Counted from the first letter of the stretch, positions 43,507 through 55,050 are shown. The stretch is DNA of 64,000 nucleotides from JACCWP01 sp963785115 (GCA_963785115.1 CAWATY010000013.1:1-64000); one strand, 5' to 3'. Notes: generated by a model from the letters alone, not told the origin. Program-made: numbers and translations.

Positions 43507-44694
43507 GTGACGCACGGACCTGACGTCATCGGCGGCGGGGTCGCGCGCGAGGACGCCCCGGTTGACGCTCCGGCCGCCGCGGCTGCTGAAGGCATAGGCG
43601 CCCTCGGTCACGACCTGCTCGCCTCTACTCCCGGGCTGCGCGCTGAAGGCAACGTCGTCGTCAGCGCCTCGAGCCTCGCGACGGCGTTCGCGATGCTGCG
43701 CACCGGTGCCCGCGGAGCGACCGCCGACGAGATCGATGCGGTGATGCACTTTCCTCGCGCGGGCCTCGGCGGCGCGTACAACGCGCTCACCCGCCACTGG
43801 GCGGACGCAGGGACCGGAGACGGAAGGACCGCCCCCGAGCTGGCCGTCGCGAACGCGGTCTGGGCCCAGCGCGGGCTGCGTCTGGAGGCTGCATTCCTCG
43901 ACACTCTTTCGCGCGACTTCGGCGCCGGGGTGCGTGCGGTCGACTTCGCCAACCCTGAGGCGAGCGAGCAGATCAACGCGTGGGTCCGTGCGCAGACCAG
44001 GGACCGCATCCAGGAGCTGTTCGCCGCACTCGACCCCGCAACGAGAATGGTCCTCGCCAACGCGATCTACCTGAGGGCACGGTGGGACCTCCCGTTCGAG
44101 CCCCACGACACGTTCGCCGCCGCCTTCACGACGGCTGGCGGTGACCAGGCGCCGGTCCAGACCATGCACCGGACCGGTTCGATGGGCTTTGCCTCCAGCG
44201 AAGGCTGGCAGGCGGTGCGACTCGGATACCGAGGCGGCCAGCTCTCGATGTGGGTCCTCGTACCGACCGGACCCGCCGACCCCGTACGCCTGCTCGACCC
44301 CGCCGTGCTCGCCGACGCCGCCCGCCGTCAACGACCGGCGATCGTGCGCCTGGCCCTGCCGAAGTGGGAGTTCCAGAACACCATGGACCTGATCGGCCCG
44401 CTCGCAGGCCTCGGCATGGAGGTGGCGCTCGGTCCGGGCGCCGACTACAGCGCGATGTCAGCAGCCGGACTGGGCATCGCGGAGGTCGTGCAGTGTGCCG
44501 ACATCACTGTCGACGAGCTGGGCACCGAGGCGGCGGCAGTCACGGGCATCGTGATGCCGGCGTCGGCGCCCGCTCGTCCGGCCGCCGACGTGGTGGTCAC
44601 CGCCGACCACCCGTTTGCCTTCGCGGTGCTGCACGACGCCTCCGGCACACCTCTGTTCGAGGGCATCGTCGGCAACCCCGCCGGCACCCGGTAG
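43507..44694 (+). CDS. Serpin-family protein, no signal peptide
   Basis: 395 residues with the serpin fold: GNVVVSASSLATAFAMLRTGARGATADEI, LANAIYLRARWDLPF and the C-terminal HPFAFAVLHDASGTPLFEGIVGNP. The reactive-centre hinge is GTEAAAVTG, with small residues at P12-P10 as in inhibitory serpins. Counting from the hinge puts P1 near the Ser of PASAP, but the loop is about five residues longer than in alpha-1-antitrypsin, so the true site may be later, even at Arg. No signal peptide is seen, so it acts inside the cell. It trails the symporter unit by 19 bases. A target protease is unknown. Confidence 0.88.
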   Translation: MTHGPDVIGGGVAREDAPVDAPAAAAAEGIGALGHDLLASTPGLRAEGNVVVSASSLATAFAMLRTGARGATADEIDAVMHFPRAGLGGAYNALTRHWADAGTGDGRTAPELAVANAVWAQRGLRLEAAFLDTLSRDFGAGVRAVDFANPEASEQINAWVRAQTRDRIQELFAALDPATRMVLANAIYLRARWDLPFEPHDTFAAAFTTAGGDQAPVQTMHRTGSMGFASSEGWQAVRLGYRGGQLSMWVLVPTGPADPVRLLDPAVLADAARRQRPAIVRLALPKWEFQNTMDLIGPLAGLGMEVALGPGADYSAMSAAGLGIAEVVQCADITVDELGTEAAAVTGIVMPASAPARPAADVVVTADHPFAFAVLHDASGTPLFEGIVGNPAGTR

Positions 44695-44702
44695 TCGTGC
44701 GC

Positions 44703-44708
44703 TAGGCT
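44703..44708 (+). promoter_or_regulatory. -10 hexamer of leuS
   Basis: TAGGCT at 44703-44708 would place transcription start at about 44715, exactly at the ATG of the leader peptide. The leader peptide mRNA is therefore probably leaderless. No strong -35 is visible. Confidence 0.5.
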
Positions 44709-44714
44709 GGACGC

Positions 44715-44750
44715 ATGCGGAGAAACCTGCTCCTTGCCGAGCCGCGTTGA
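44715..44750 (+). CDS. leuS leader peptide MRRNLLLAEPR
   Basis: Eleven codons and TGA, with three consecutive leucine codons (CTG CTC CTT, 44727-44735). It lies just before an RNA stem (AGCCGCGTTG 44740-44749 with CAACGCGGCT 44762-44771) and a terminator (44773-44796). Ribosome stalling at the Leu codons when Leu-tRNA is short is the classic attenuation trigger. CCTGCTCC (44726-44733), over the Leu codons, is also the exact complement of GGAGCAGG (44804-44811) near the leuS ribosome site, so a second, translational layer is possible. Confidence 0.85.
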   Translation: MRRNLLLAEPR

Positions 44751-44796
44751 CGACATCACGACAACGCGGCTGCCCCTCATGCATGAGGGGCTTTTT
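44740..44796 (+). terminator. leuS attenuator: stem and Rho-independent terminator
   Basis: The first stem is AGCCGCGTTG (44740-44749) with CAACGCGGCT (44762-44771), ten perfect pairs. The second is CCCCTCAT (44773-44780) with ATGAGGGG (44783-44790), followed by CTTTTTC (44791-44797), a standard terminator. A ribosome that finishes the leader peptide covers the 5-prime arm of the first stem (the peptide stop is 44748-44750), while one stalled at the Leu codons leaves it free. How this alters the terminator is inferred, not shown. Confidence 0.8.
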
Positions 44797-44826
44797 CATG
44801 TCCGGAGCAGGAGACAGGAGAGAGTC

Positions 44827-47331
<2,505 letters not shown>

Positions 47332-47367
47332 GCCGACGTCTTCCCGCGGCGTCCCGGGGTACGGCTG

Positions 47368-47892
47368 TCAGCCGGCGGCCTCCTCGAGCAGCCGCTGCTT
47401 GGCGCCGGCGTACGCCACCATCCAGTGCGGCTGCACCCGGGCGTAGTAGATGTCCTGCTCCGTCCAGGTGCTCGGGTGCGAGCCGTAGTGCGCGACCAGG
47501 TGGTCCTCGACCTCCGCCCGGTAGGGGTGGTCGGGCGTCAGCTCCTCGACCCGCCCGTGGCAGAAGATCCCCAGGTCGTCGCCCACGATGTGCGCGACGC
47601 TCACCACCGGGCGGGCCCGAAGGTGCTGCACCTTCACCGAGTCCTCGGCGGTGGTGAAGACCCAACGGGCGTGCATGAAGTGGCCGTCGGCGCCGCTGAT
47701 CCGTGGCTCACCCGTCGCGGTCACGCTCGCCAGCGCCAGCGTCCGCATCCCGGTGAGGACGCGGCACATCTCGGCCGCGTCGAGCGTGCGCTCGCCCTCG
47801 CGGACGATGCTGCGCAGGTGCGCGCTGGACCCGTGCAGTGACGTGGTGAGGAGGGTGTCGAGCTCGTCCAGCTCACTCGGTGTCTCGTACAT
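47368..47892 (-). CDS. PPOX-class flavin-binding-like protein
   Basis: 174 residues from ATG 47892 with the split-barrel pyridoxamine-5-phosphate oxidase fold: MRTLALASVTATGEPRISGADGHFMHARWVFTTAEDSVKVQHLRARP and the C-terminal YYARVQPHWMVAYAG. Relatives bind FMN or F420 and act on small metabolites; the role here is unknown. Starts at 47928 or 47925 would add about eleven residues. It is divergent from the ROK regulator, 40 bases apart. Confidence 0.8.
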   Translation of the reverse strand: MYETPSELDELDTLLTTSLHGSSAHLRSIVREGERTLDAAEMCRVLTGMRTLALASVTATGEPRISGADGHFMHARWVFTTAEDSVKVQHLRARPVVSVAHIVGDDLGIFCHGRVEELTPDHPYRAEVEDHLVAHYGSHPSTWTEQDIYYARVQPHWMVAYAGAKQRLLEEAAG

Positions 47893-47934
47893 GAGCACAG
47901 CATGCCGCGTCGCGGCGCGTGTCATCATCGGCGC

Positions 47935-49134
47935 GTGGACGTGAGCGGGCGGGCCGAGACCGCCACCCAGGCCGAGATCCTGGTCATGCTCCGTGACGGC
48001 GGCCCGCTGTCGCGGGTGGCGCTCGCCCACGAGATCGGCGTCTCCCGCACCACCATCGGCTCGGAGCTGCGCCGGTTGCACGAGCTGGGGCTCACCGTCG
48101 ACGCCGGTCCCGCCGCCTCACGAGGGGGTCGCCGCAGCACGCTGGTCGACCTCGCGCCCGACATCGGCTTCCTCGGCGTCGACATCGGCACCACGTCGAT
48201 CGACGTGGCACTCACCGACGCGCGGATGCACGTCGTGGCCCACCTCGCCGAGGCGTGCGCCGTGCGCGAGGGGCCGGAGTACGTGCTCGGCCGGGTGCTG
48301 GCGATGGCGGGCAAGGTCCGTGCCCAGCGCCCCGACGTGCGACTGCTCGGTGCCGGCGTCGGCGTGCCCGGTCCGGTCGACTTCGACCGCGGCCGACCGG
48401 TCTCGCCGCCGATCATGCCCGGCTGGCACCACTTCCCCGTCCGCGACACGGTGGCCCGCGAGCTCGGCGGGGTCCCCGTCGTGCTGGACAACGACGTCAA
48501 CCTGATGGCCCTCGGCGAGCTGCACGCGGGAGTGGCCCGCCGGGTCGACTCGTACCTGTTCGTCAAGATCGGCACCGGCATCGGCTGCGGCATCGTGGTC
48601 GCCGGCCGGCTGTACCGCGGCGTCGACGGCTGCGCCGGGGACATCGGGCACATCCAGGTCGAGGAGACCGGGCCGGTGTGCGCGTGCGGCAACCTCGGCT
48701 GCCTGGAGGCGTTCTTCTCTGGTGCCGCGCTGGCCCGCGACGGCGAGGCGGCGGCGGTGTCCGGCGCCTCACCGGTGCTGGCCGCGCTGCGCGAGGAGCG
48801 CGGCCTGGTGACCGCGGTCGAGGTCGCCGAGGCGGCCAGCAGGGGCGATGCCGCGGCCACCGAGCTGGTGCGTGCCGGCGGGCGTCGGCTGGGGGTCGTG
48901 CTGGCCGGCCTGGTGTCCTTCTACAACCCGGCCATGATGGTCATCGGGGGACAGGTGGCGCAGATCGGGCACGAGCTGCTGGGCGAGATCCGCAGCGTGG
49001 TCTACCGCCGCTCGCTCGGACTGGCCACCAACAACCTGCCGCTGGTGCACAGCGAGATGGCGCAGGTCGGCGGCGTCGTGGGCGCCGCCCGGCTCGCCTT
49101 CGACGCGCTGCTGCTCGGAGACTTTGAAAAGTAA
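47935..49134 (+). CDS. ROK-family transcriptional repressor
   Basis: 399 residues: a MarR-like winged helix at the start (TQAEILVMLRDGGPLSRVALAHEIGVSRTTIGSELRRLHELGL) and a ROK sugar-kinase-like domain with GVDIGTTS, GVGVPGPVDF, VVLDNDVN and the zinc motif CACGNLGCLEAF (C-x-C-G-x-x-G-C). It should repress the following ABC genes until the sugar binds. Gene order with the ABC system is the classic XylR/NagC arrangement. The stop is 83 bases before the ABC start. Confidence 0.9.
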   Translation: MDVSGRAETATQAEILVMLRDGGPLSRVALAHEIGVSRTTIGSELRRLHELGLTVDAGPAASRGGRRSTLVDLAPDIGFLGVDIGTTSIDVALTDARMHVVAHLAEACAVREGPEYVLGRVLAMAGKVRAQRPDVRLLGAGVGVPGPVDFDRGRPVSPPIMPGWHHFPVRDTVARELGGVPVVLDNDVNLMALGELHAGVARRVDSYLFVKIGTGIGCGIVVAGRLYRGVDGCAGDIGHIQVEETGPVCACGNLGCLEAFFSGAALARDGEAAAVSGASPVLAALREERGLVTAVEVAEAASRGDAAATELVRAGGRRLGVVLAGLVSFYNPAMMVIGGQVAQIGHELLGEIRSVVYRRSLGLATNNLPLVHSEMAQVGGVVGAARLAFDALLLGDFEK

Positions 49135-49217
49135 ACGGCAAAAGTCGTCCAGATGGCGTTGATCTAGCGTACGGTCATCGCATTACCAGCCCTGGGTCGA
49201 GGGAAAGCGGGGAGCAC
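49135..49217 (+). promoter_or_regulatory. Control region between ROK gene and sugar ABC operon
   Basis: An AT-richer 83 bases, unusual in this window. It holds AAAAGTAAACGGCAAAAG (49129-49147 region), a candidate ROK operator, and TACGGT (49171-49176), a candidate -10. The ribosome site GCGGGGAGC precedes ATG 49218. Offered from appearance and position only. Confidence 0.4.
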
Positions 49218-50729
49218 ATGGTCGATGACGGCGTGCTGCTGACGATGGACGGCATCGTCAAGGTCTTCCCCGGCGTGCGTGCGCTGGACGGTGTCTCGTT
49301 CGACGTCCGGGCCGGCGAGGTGCACTGCCTGCTCGGCCAGAACGGCGCCGGCAAGTCCACCCTGATCAAGATCCTCGCGGGCGCCTACCAGCCCGACGAC
49401 GGCACGATCACCTGGGAGGGCGAGGAGGTCCGGCTGACCACGCCGGTCGCGGCGATGCGGCGCGGGATCGCGACGATCTACCAGGAGCTCGACCTCGTCG
49501 ACGGCCTCAGCGTGGCCGAGAACATCTTCCTGGGCCACGAGCCCAGCCGTGCCGGGTTCAGCCTCCGCGGGTCGGTGCGTACCCAGGCACGGGCTCTGCT
49601 CACCCGGCTCGGGCACCCGGAGATCCCGGTGCGCCGCGAGGTGGGCCGGCTGTCCGCCGCCGCCAAGCAGGTCGTCTCGATGGCGCGGGCGCTGTCCCTC
49701 GACGCCCGGCTGATCGTCATGGACGAGCCGTCGGCGGTGCTCGACCAGGAGGAGGTCGCCCGGCTGTTCCGCGTGATCGGCGACCTCACCGCGTCGGGCG
49801 TGGCCGTCGTGTACATCTCGCACCGGCTCGAGGAGATCCGCCGCGTCGGCGACCGGGTCACCGTGCTGAAGGACGGCCGGGCGGTCGCCACCGGGCTGCC
49901 GGCCAGCGGGACGCCGACGGCGGAGCTGATCCGGCTGATGACCGGCCGCTCGATCGAGTACGTCTTCCCGCCCCGGCCCGGCGTCCCTGCCGAGGCCGCC
50001 GAGGTGCTCACCGTGCGCGGGCTGCGCCGGGCCGGCGAGTTCGACGAGGTGTCGTTCTCGGTACGGGCCGGCGAGGTGCTCGGTTTCGCCGGGCTCGTCG
50101 GAGCCGGCCGCTCCGAGGTGGTCGAGACCGTGTTCGGCGCCCGTCGTGCCGACGCCGGCACGGTCGAGGTCGCTGGTCGCCCGCTGAAGGCTGGCTCCGT
50201 CGGCAGCGCGGTGCGTGCCGGCGTCGGGCTGGCACCGGAGGAGCGCAAGAGCCAGGCGCTGCTGCTGGACGAGTCGATCGCCCGCAACATCAGCGTCTCG
50301 AGCCTGGACCAGTTCTCCCGTGCCGGGTTCGTCGACCGCCGGGCGGAGCGCCGGGCGGCAGACGCCCAGGCCACCGGGCTCGACCTGCGACCCGTGGACG
50401 TGGCCCGGGCGGTGCGCACGCTGTCCGGCGGCAACCAGCAGAAGGTGGTGCTGGCGCGCTGGCTGCTGCGCGACTGCCGGGTGCTGCTGCTGGACGAGCC
50501 CACCCGTGGCGTCGACGTCGGCGCTCGCTCGGAGATCTACCTGCTGATCCGCCGGCTGGCCGACGCCGGCGTGGCCATGGTCGTCGTCTCGAGCGAGATC
50601 GAGGAGGTCCTGGGCCTCTCGGACCGCGTCGTGGTGATGCGCGAGGGCACGGTCGTGCACGAGGGAGCGGCCGCAGACCTGGACGAGAGCCGGGTTCTCG
50701 ACCTGGTGATGGAGGGCAACGCCGCATGA
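49218..50729 (+). CDS. Sugar ABC importer ATPase, RbsA/MglA-like (double cassette)
   Basis: 503 residues with two nucleotide-binding cassettes. The first has Walker A GQNGAGKST and a non-canonical signature LSAAAKQ, as usual for the N-terminal cassette of CUT2 systems; the second has LSGGNQQKV and LLLDEPTRGVDVGARSE. GLVGAGRSE is the second Walker-A-like site. It energises uptake of a monosaccharide with the next two genes. Sugar identity is not readable. Its stop overlaps the permease ATG. Confidence 0.93.
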   Translation: MVDDGVLLTMDGIVKVFPGVRALDGVSFDVRAGEVHCLLGQNGAGKSTLIKILAGAYQPDDGTITWEGEEVRLTTPVAAMRRGIATIYQELDLVDGLSVAENIFLGHEPSRAGFSLRGSVRTQARALLTRLGHPEIPVRREVGRLSAAAKQVVSMARALSLDARLIVMDEPSAVLDQEEVARLFRVIGDLTASGVAVVYISHRLEEIRRVGDRVTVLKDGRAVATGLPASGTPTAELIRLMTGRSIEYVFPPRPGVPAEAAEVLTVRGLRRAGEFDEVSFSVRAGEVLGFAGLVGAGRSEVVETVFGARRADAGTVEVAGRPLKAGSVGSAVRAGVGLAPEERKSQALLLDESIARNISVSSLDQFSRAGFVDRRAERRAADAQATGLDLRPVDVARAVRTLSGGNQQKVVLARWLLRDCRVLLLDEPTRGVDVGARSEIYLLIRRLADAGVAMVVVSSEIEEVLGLSDRVVVMREGTVVHEGAAADLDESRVLDLVMEGNAA

Positions 50730-51742
50730 GCGACCAACAGACGATCACGGCGGCAGCCGACGGTCCGTCCCCGGCCGGCCGGATGCGCAACTCGAACGCG
50801 GTCGTGCGCAACGCCGGCCTGGTGCTCGCGCTGGCCGCGCTCTGCATCGCGGGCTGGATCAGCAAGCCCGACCAGTTCGCCACCGTCGACAACACCCTGA
50901 CGATCCTGCGGCTGGCCGCAGTCATCGGCGTCGTGAGCATCGGCATGACGTTCGTCATCACCGGTGGCGGCATCGACCTGTCGGTGGGCGCGATCGTCGC
51001 CCTCGCCTCGGTGTGGTGCACCACCGTCGCCACCCAGGACATGGCGACCGACGTCCACTGGGTGCTCATCGTGCTCGCGGCTGTCGCCGTCGGTGCCGGC
51101 TGCGGGCTGGTCAATGGAGTGGTGATCGCGTACGGCAAGGTCGCGCCGTTCATGACCACGCTGGCCATGCTCGCGGCCGCCCGTGGGTATGCCGAGATCC
51201 TCTCCGACCGTCAGACGCAGGTCGTGACCGTGCCCGACTTCGCCGACTTCTTCCGCAACACGATCCTCGGAATCCCGTTCCTGGTCTGGATCTTCGCGCT
51301 GGTGGCAGCCATCGGCTGGGTGCTCCTGAACCGCACGACGTTCGGGCGCCGCACGTTCGCCATCGGGGGCAACCCCGAGGCTGCGCGGCTCGCCGGCATC
51401 AACGTGCAGCGGCACACCCTGCTGTTGTACGTCCTGCTCGGTGTCTGCTGCGGAATCGCCGCGGCGATGCTGGTCGCGCGCACCACGACCGGTACGTCGA
51501 CACACGGCAGCCTGTACGAGCTCGACGCCATCGCCGCCGTCGTCATCGGCGGGACGTTGCTCTCCGGTGGGCGCGGCACCGTCGTCGGCACCGTGTTCGG
51601 CGTCCTGATCTTCACCACGCTGTCCAACCTGTTCGTGCTCAACAACCTGTCCACGGCGGCGCAGGCGATCGCCAAGGGCGCGATCATCGTCGGCGCCGTC
51701 CTCCTCCAGCAGCAGTTCGCCCGTCGGGGCAGCTCGCCCTAG
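50726..51742 (+). CDS. Sugar ABC permease, RbsC-like
   Basis: 338 residues with about ten helices and the CUT2 permease block IGMTFVITGGGIDLSVGAIVALA and IGGNPEAARLAGINVQRH. It forms a homodimeric channel. ATG 50726 overlaps the ATPase stop (ATGA). A CUT2 system needs one permease gene, so the cluster is complete with the binding protein downstream. Confidence 0.93.
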   Translation: MSDQQTITAAADGPSPAGRMRNSNAVVRNAGLVLALAALCIAGWISKPDQFATVDNTLTILRLAAVIGVVSIGMTFVITGGGIDLSVGAIVALASVWCTTVATQDMATDVHWVLIVLAAVAVGAGCGLVNGVVIAYGKVAPFMTTLAMLAAARGYAEILSDRQTQVVTVPDFADFFRNTILGIPFLVWIFALVAAIGWVLLNRTTFGRRTFAIGGNPEAARLAGINVQRHTLLLYVLLGVCCGIAAAMLVARTTTGTSTHGSLYELDAIAAVVIGGTLLSGGRGTVVGTVFGVLIFTTLSNLFVLNNLSTAAQAIAKGAIIVGAVLLQQQFARRGSSP

Positions 51743-51836
51743 CGCCGCGTCCGTGCGGTTCCCTGCCGACCATCCCGCTTGATCCCGGCCCCGGCCCCCG
51801 GCCCCTACCCCGCCTGACCCCCTCGAAGGAGACACC

Positions 51837-52901
51837 ATGACCAGCAGCTCACTCCCCCCCGGCCTCGGCCGGCGCCGCTTCCTGCTCGGCGGCGCGGCCG
51901 TCGGTGCGGGTGCCGTCCTCACCGGGTGCACCGGCAACAGCAGCGACGACGACGAGGGCGGCGAGGCCGTCGTCGGCAGCGGCGACACCGACAACGCCGA
52001 GTCCGGCCCCGACGTCACCATCGGCTTCATCGCCCCGGCCGCCGACCACGGCTGGATCGCGGCGATCTCCAAGAACGCCAAGGCGCAGGCCGAGGAGTTC
52101 GACGACGTGACGCTGAACGCCGCGGAGAGCAGCAACGACCCCAGCGTGCAGATCTCGCAGATGGAGACGTTCATCAGCGACGGCGTCGACGCGATCGTCG
52201 CGCTGCCCTACGACGGCAAGTCCCTCACCCAGGTGGCGCAGGACGCCATGGAGGCCGGTATCCCGGTGGTCAACCTCGACCGGATCTTCGCGTCGTCGCT
52301 GGCGTACCGGACGTACATCGGCGGCGACAACTACGGCATGGGCGTCGCGGCCGGCAACTACATCGGCAGCCGGCTGGAGGACACCGACTCGCCGGTGATC
52401 GCCGAGATCCAGGGCATCGCCGCCCTGCCGCTGACGCAGGACCGCAGCCAGGGCTTCGCGGACGCGCTGGCGACGTACGGGTTCGAGGTCTCCAACCAGG
52501 TCTCGGCCGAGTTCACCGTCGAGAGCGGCGAGGAGGTCACGTCGAACCTGCTCCAGGCCGCACCCAAGATCGACGCGATCTGGAACCACGACGACGACCA
52601 GGGCCTCGGGGTGCTGGCGGCGATCGCCAACGCCGGGCGTGACGAGTTCTTCCTGGTCGGCGGCGCCGGCTCGGCGAACATGATGCGGGAGATCCAGAAC
52701 GGGGACTCCGTGGTCGAGGCGACCGTCACCTACTCGCCCACGATGGCGTCGTCGGCGATCATGCTCGGCCGGCTGATCGCGCAGGGCAAGAAGATGTCGG
52801 ACCTGGTGGAGAACGAGGTGCCGGCCTCGATCACGCTGGCATCCGCCACGATCACCGCCGACAACGTGGAGGAGTACCTCCCGCTGGGCTTCGAGTCCTG
52901 A
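51837..52901 (+). CDS. Sugar-binding lipoprotein (periplasmic-binding protein type, CUT2)
   Basis: 354 residues. GRRRFLLGGAAVGAGAVLTGC has a Tat motif (RRRFLL) and lipobox LTGC, so the protein is a Tat-exported lipoprotein. The acidic linker (SSDDDEGGEAV) leads into a peripla_BP domain: IGFIAPAADHGWIAAISKNAKAQAEEF, NHDDDQGLGVLAAI. Ligand class is monosaccharide or polyol. ATG 51837 follows GAAGGAGA, 93 bases after the permease. Confidence 0.92.
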   Translation: MTSSSLPPGLGRRRFLLGGAAVGAGAVLTGCTGNSSDDDEGGEAVVGSGDTDNAESGPDVTIGFIAPAADHGWIAAISKNAKAQAEEFDDVTLNAAESSNDPSVQISQMETFISDGVDAIVALPYDGKSLTQVAQDAMEAGIPVVNLDRIFASSLAYRTYIGGDNYGMGVAAGNYIGSRLEDTDSPVIAEIQGIAALPLTQDRSQGFADALATYGFEVSNQVSAEFTVESGEEVTSNLLQAAPKIDAIWNHDDDQGLGVLAAIANAGRDEFFLVGGAGSANMMREIQNGDSVVEATVTYSPTMASSAIMLGRLIAQGKKMSDLVENEVPASITLASATITADNVEEYLPLGFES

Positions 52902-52914
52902 GCCGGGGATCGAC

Positions 52915-54105
52915 ATGACGCAGTCCATGCCTGCGCAGGTCCCGACGCTGGGCGTGGGAATGGTGGGGCACGCCTTCATGGGTGCCGCCCATTCCCACGC
53001 CTGGCGCACCGCCGGCCGGTTCTTCGGCCTCCCGCTCGCCCCTCGGCTCGCGGTGCTCTGCGGCCGCGACCCCGAACGAACGGCCGAGGCGGCCGACAGG
53101 CTCGGGTGGGAGTCGTCGGTCACCGACTGGAAGCAGCTGCTGACCCGCGATGACGTCGACCTGGTCGACGTGTGCACCCCCGGCGACACGCACGCGGAGA
53201 TCGCCATCGCGGCGCTCGACGCGGGCAAGCACGTGCTCTGCGAGAAGCCGCTCGCCAACACCGTCGACGAGGCCGAGGCGATGACGGCCGCGGCCGAGCG
53301 CGCCGGGTCGAGAGGCGTGCGTGCCATGGTCGGGTTCACCTACCGCCGGGTGCCGGCGGTGGCGCTGGCCCGGCGGCTGGTCCAGCAGGGGCGGCTCGGC
53401 GACATCCGGCACGTACGGGTCCAGTACCTGCAGGACTGGATCACCGACCCCGACTTCCCGTTGGTCTGGCGGCTGCAGAAGGACCGGGCAGGCTCGGGCG
53501 CGCTCGGCGACATCGGGGCGCACGCCGTCGACCTGGCGCAGTTCGTGACCGGTCTGCGGGTCGACTCGGTGAGCGCGGCGCTGGAGACGTTCGTCAAGGA
53601 GCGGCCGCTGGCCGACCAGGCGGCGGGCCTGTCGGCCAGTGCCGGAGCGACGGTCGAGCGCGGCCCGGTGACCGTCGACGACGCGGCGGTCTTCATCGGC
53701 CGGCTCGGTGCTGCGCTGGGCAGCTTCGAAGCCACCCGGTTCGCCACCGGCCGCAAGAACGCCCTGCGCCTGGAGGTCAACGGCAGCCTGGGCAGCCTCG
53801 CCTTCGACTTCGAGTCGATGAACGAGCTGTCCTTCCACGACGCGACCGGTGACAGCGAGGTGGCCGGCTTCCGCCGGATCTACGTGACCGAGCCCGAGCA
53901 TCCCTACGTCGGCGCCTGGTGGCCACCGGGTCACGGCCTCGGGTACGAGCACGCATTCACCCACCAGGTGGTCGACCTGGTCGGTGACATCGCGGGCGGA
54001 CGCGACCCGGAGCCGTCGTTCGCCGACGGGCTGCAGGTGCAACGCGTGCTGGAGGCGGTCGAGACCAGCGCCGCCGACAGGTGCTGGGCCACCGTCGCCG
54101 GGTAG
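52915..54105 (+). CDS. Gfo/Idh/MocA-family oxidoreductase
   Basis: 396 residues. An N-terminal NAD(P)-binding Rossmann (LGVGMVGHAFMGAAHSHAW) and the family motif CEKPLANTVDEA (EKP, with catalytic Lys), then SGALGDIGAHAVDLAQF with the D-x-G-x-H-x-x-D pattern of sugar dehydrogenases. It likely oxidises the imported sugar or a polyol (myo-inositol or similar). It follows the binding protein by 13 bases, so it is in the same operon. The substrate is unknown. Confidence 0.88.
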   Translation: MTQSMPAQVPTLGVGMVGHAFMGAAHSHAWRTAGRFFGLPLAPRLAVLCGRDPERTAEAADRLGWESSVTDWKQLLTRDDVDLVDVCTPGDTHAEIAIAALDAGKHVLCEKPLANTVDEAEAMTAAAERAGSRGVRAMVGFTYRRVPAVALARRLVQQGRLGDIRHVRVQYLQDWITDPDFPLVWRLQKDRAGSGALGDIGAHAVDLAQFVTGLRVDSVSAALETFVKERPLADQAAGLSASAGATVERGPVTVDDAAVFIGRLGAALGSFEATRFATGRKNALRLEVNGSLGSLAFDFESMNELSFHDATGDSEVAGFRRIYVTEPEHPYVGAWWPPGHGLGYEHAFTHQVVDLVGDIAGGRDPEPSFADGLQVQRVLEAVETSAADRCWATVAG

Positions 54106-54115
54106 CCTGCCCGCC

Positions 54116-54967
54116 ATGTCGGGCCGGGTCGCGATCGTCACCGACTCGACCGCCTCGCTGCCCGACGACATGGCCGCCACCCACGGCATCGTCGTGGTGC
54201 CGCTCCAGGTCGTGGTCGGCGCGGAGGCGTACGACGAGGGTCCGCGAGCGTCCCAGCAGACCGTCGCCGACGCGTTGCGGGCGTTCACACCGGTCTCGAC
54301 GTCGCGACCGGCGCCGGAGACGTTCGCCGCCGCGTACGAGAACGCCGCCGCCGAGGGGGCGACCGGAGTCGTGTCGGTGCACCTGTCGGCCGAGGTGTCG
54401 GGCACCTACGACTCCGCGGTGCTCGGCGCCGAGCAGGTCGACGTCCCGGTGACCGTCGTCGACAGCCGGCAGGTGGGGCTCGCCACCGGCTACGCCGCGG
54501 TCTCGGCGGCCGAAGCGGCTGCGTCGGGGGCGGATGTGGCGGGAGCCGCTGCCGCCGCGCGGGAGCGGGCTGCCGCCGCGTCCTCGTACTTCTACGTCGA
54601 CACGCTGGAGCACCTGCGCCGAGGAGGGCGGATCGGTGCGGCTGCTGCGCTGCTCGGCACGGCGCTGGCGGTCAAGCCGTTGCTGACGGTCGCCGACGGG
54701 CGGGTGGAACCGCTGGAGAAGGTGCGGACCGCCGCCCGCGCACTGGCACGGATCGAGGAGCTGGCGTGCCAGGCGGCCGGCGACGGCGCCGTCGACGTCG
54801 CCGTGCAGCACCTCGGCGCCGAGGTGCGCGCGCGGGCGCTGGCCGAGCGGTTGCGCACGCGGCTACCGGGCGCCGTGGAGGTGCTGCTGCGGGAGGTGAG
54901 CGCCGTCATCGGGGCCCACGTCGGACCCGGCATGGTGGCCGTGACCGTGGCTCCGCGCTCTGGCTGA
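54116..54967 (+). CDS. DegV-family fatty acid-binding protein
   Basis: 283 residues: VAIVTDSTASLPDDMAATHGI (DSTAS lipid-contact motif), TSRPAPETF and the CASPSQxxF-like region, LEHLRRGGRIGAAAALLGTALAVKP. DegV/FakB proteins hold a fatty acid for phosphorylation by FakA. No FakA is seen here. ATG 54116 is eight bases after TAGCCT (54103-54108), so it is probably leaderless. Its promoter separates it from the oxidoreductase upstream. Confidence 0.88.
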   Translation: MSGRVAIVTDSTASLPDDMAATHGIVVVPLQVVVGAEAYDEGPRASQQTVADALRAFTPVSTSRPAPETFAAAYENAAAEGATGVVSVHLSAEVSGTYDSAVLGAEQVDVPVTVVDSRQVGLATGYAAVSAAEAAASGADVAGAAAAARERAAAASSYFYVDTLEHLRRGGRIGAAAALLGTALAVKPLLTVADGRVEPLEKVRTAARALARIEELACQAAGDGAVDVAVQHLGAEVRARALAERLRTRLPGAVEVLLREVSAVIGAHVGPGMVAVTVAPRSG

Positions 54968-55050
54968 CGAGGCCGCTGCACAGCGTCCCGGGCCTGTCCA
55001 CAGCCAGCCCGCCCGGCCGGAGCCGTCCACAGGCCGTGCCGCACCCGCGG

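Noticed and set aside
49620..49690. The unusual LSAAAKQ signature as a defect in the ABC ATPase
   Set aside because: The first cassette of RbsA-type ATPases commonly departs from LSGGQ; the second cassette is canonical.
54994..55032. Two TCCACAG copies before comEA as DnaA boxes
   Set aside because: They match only part of the TTGTCCACA consensus and there is no origin gene context.
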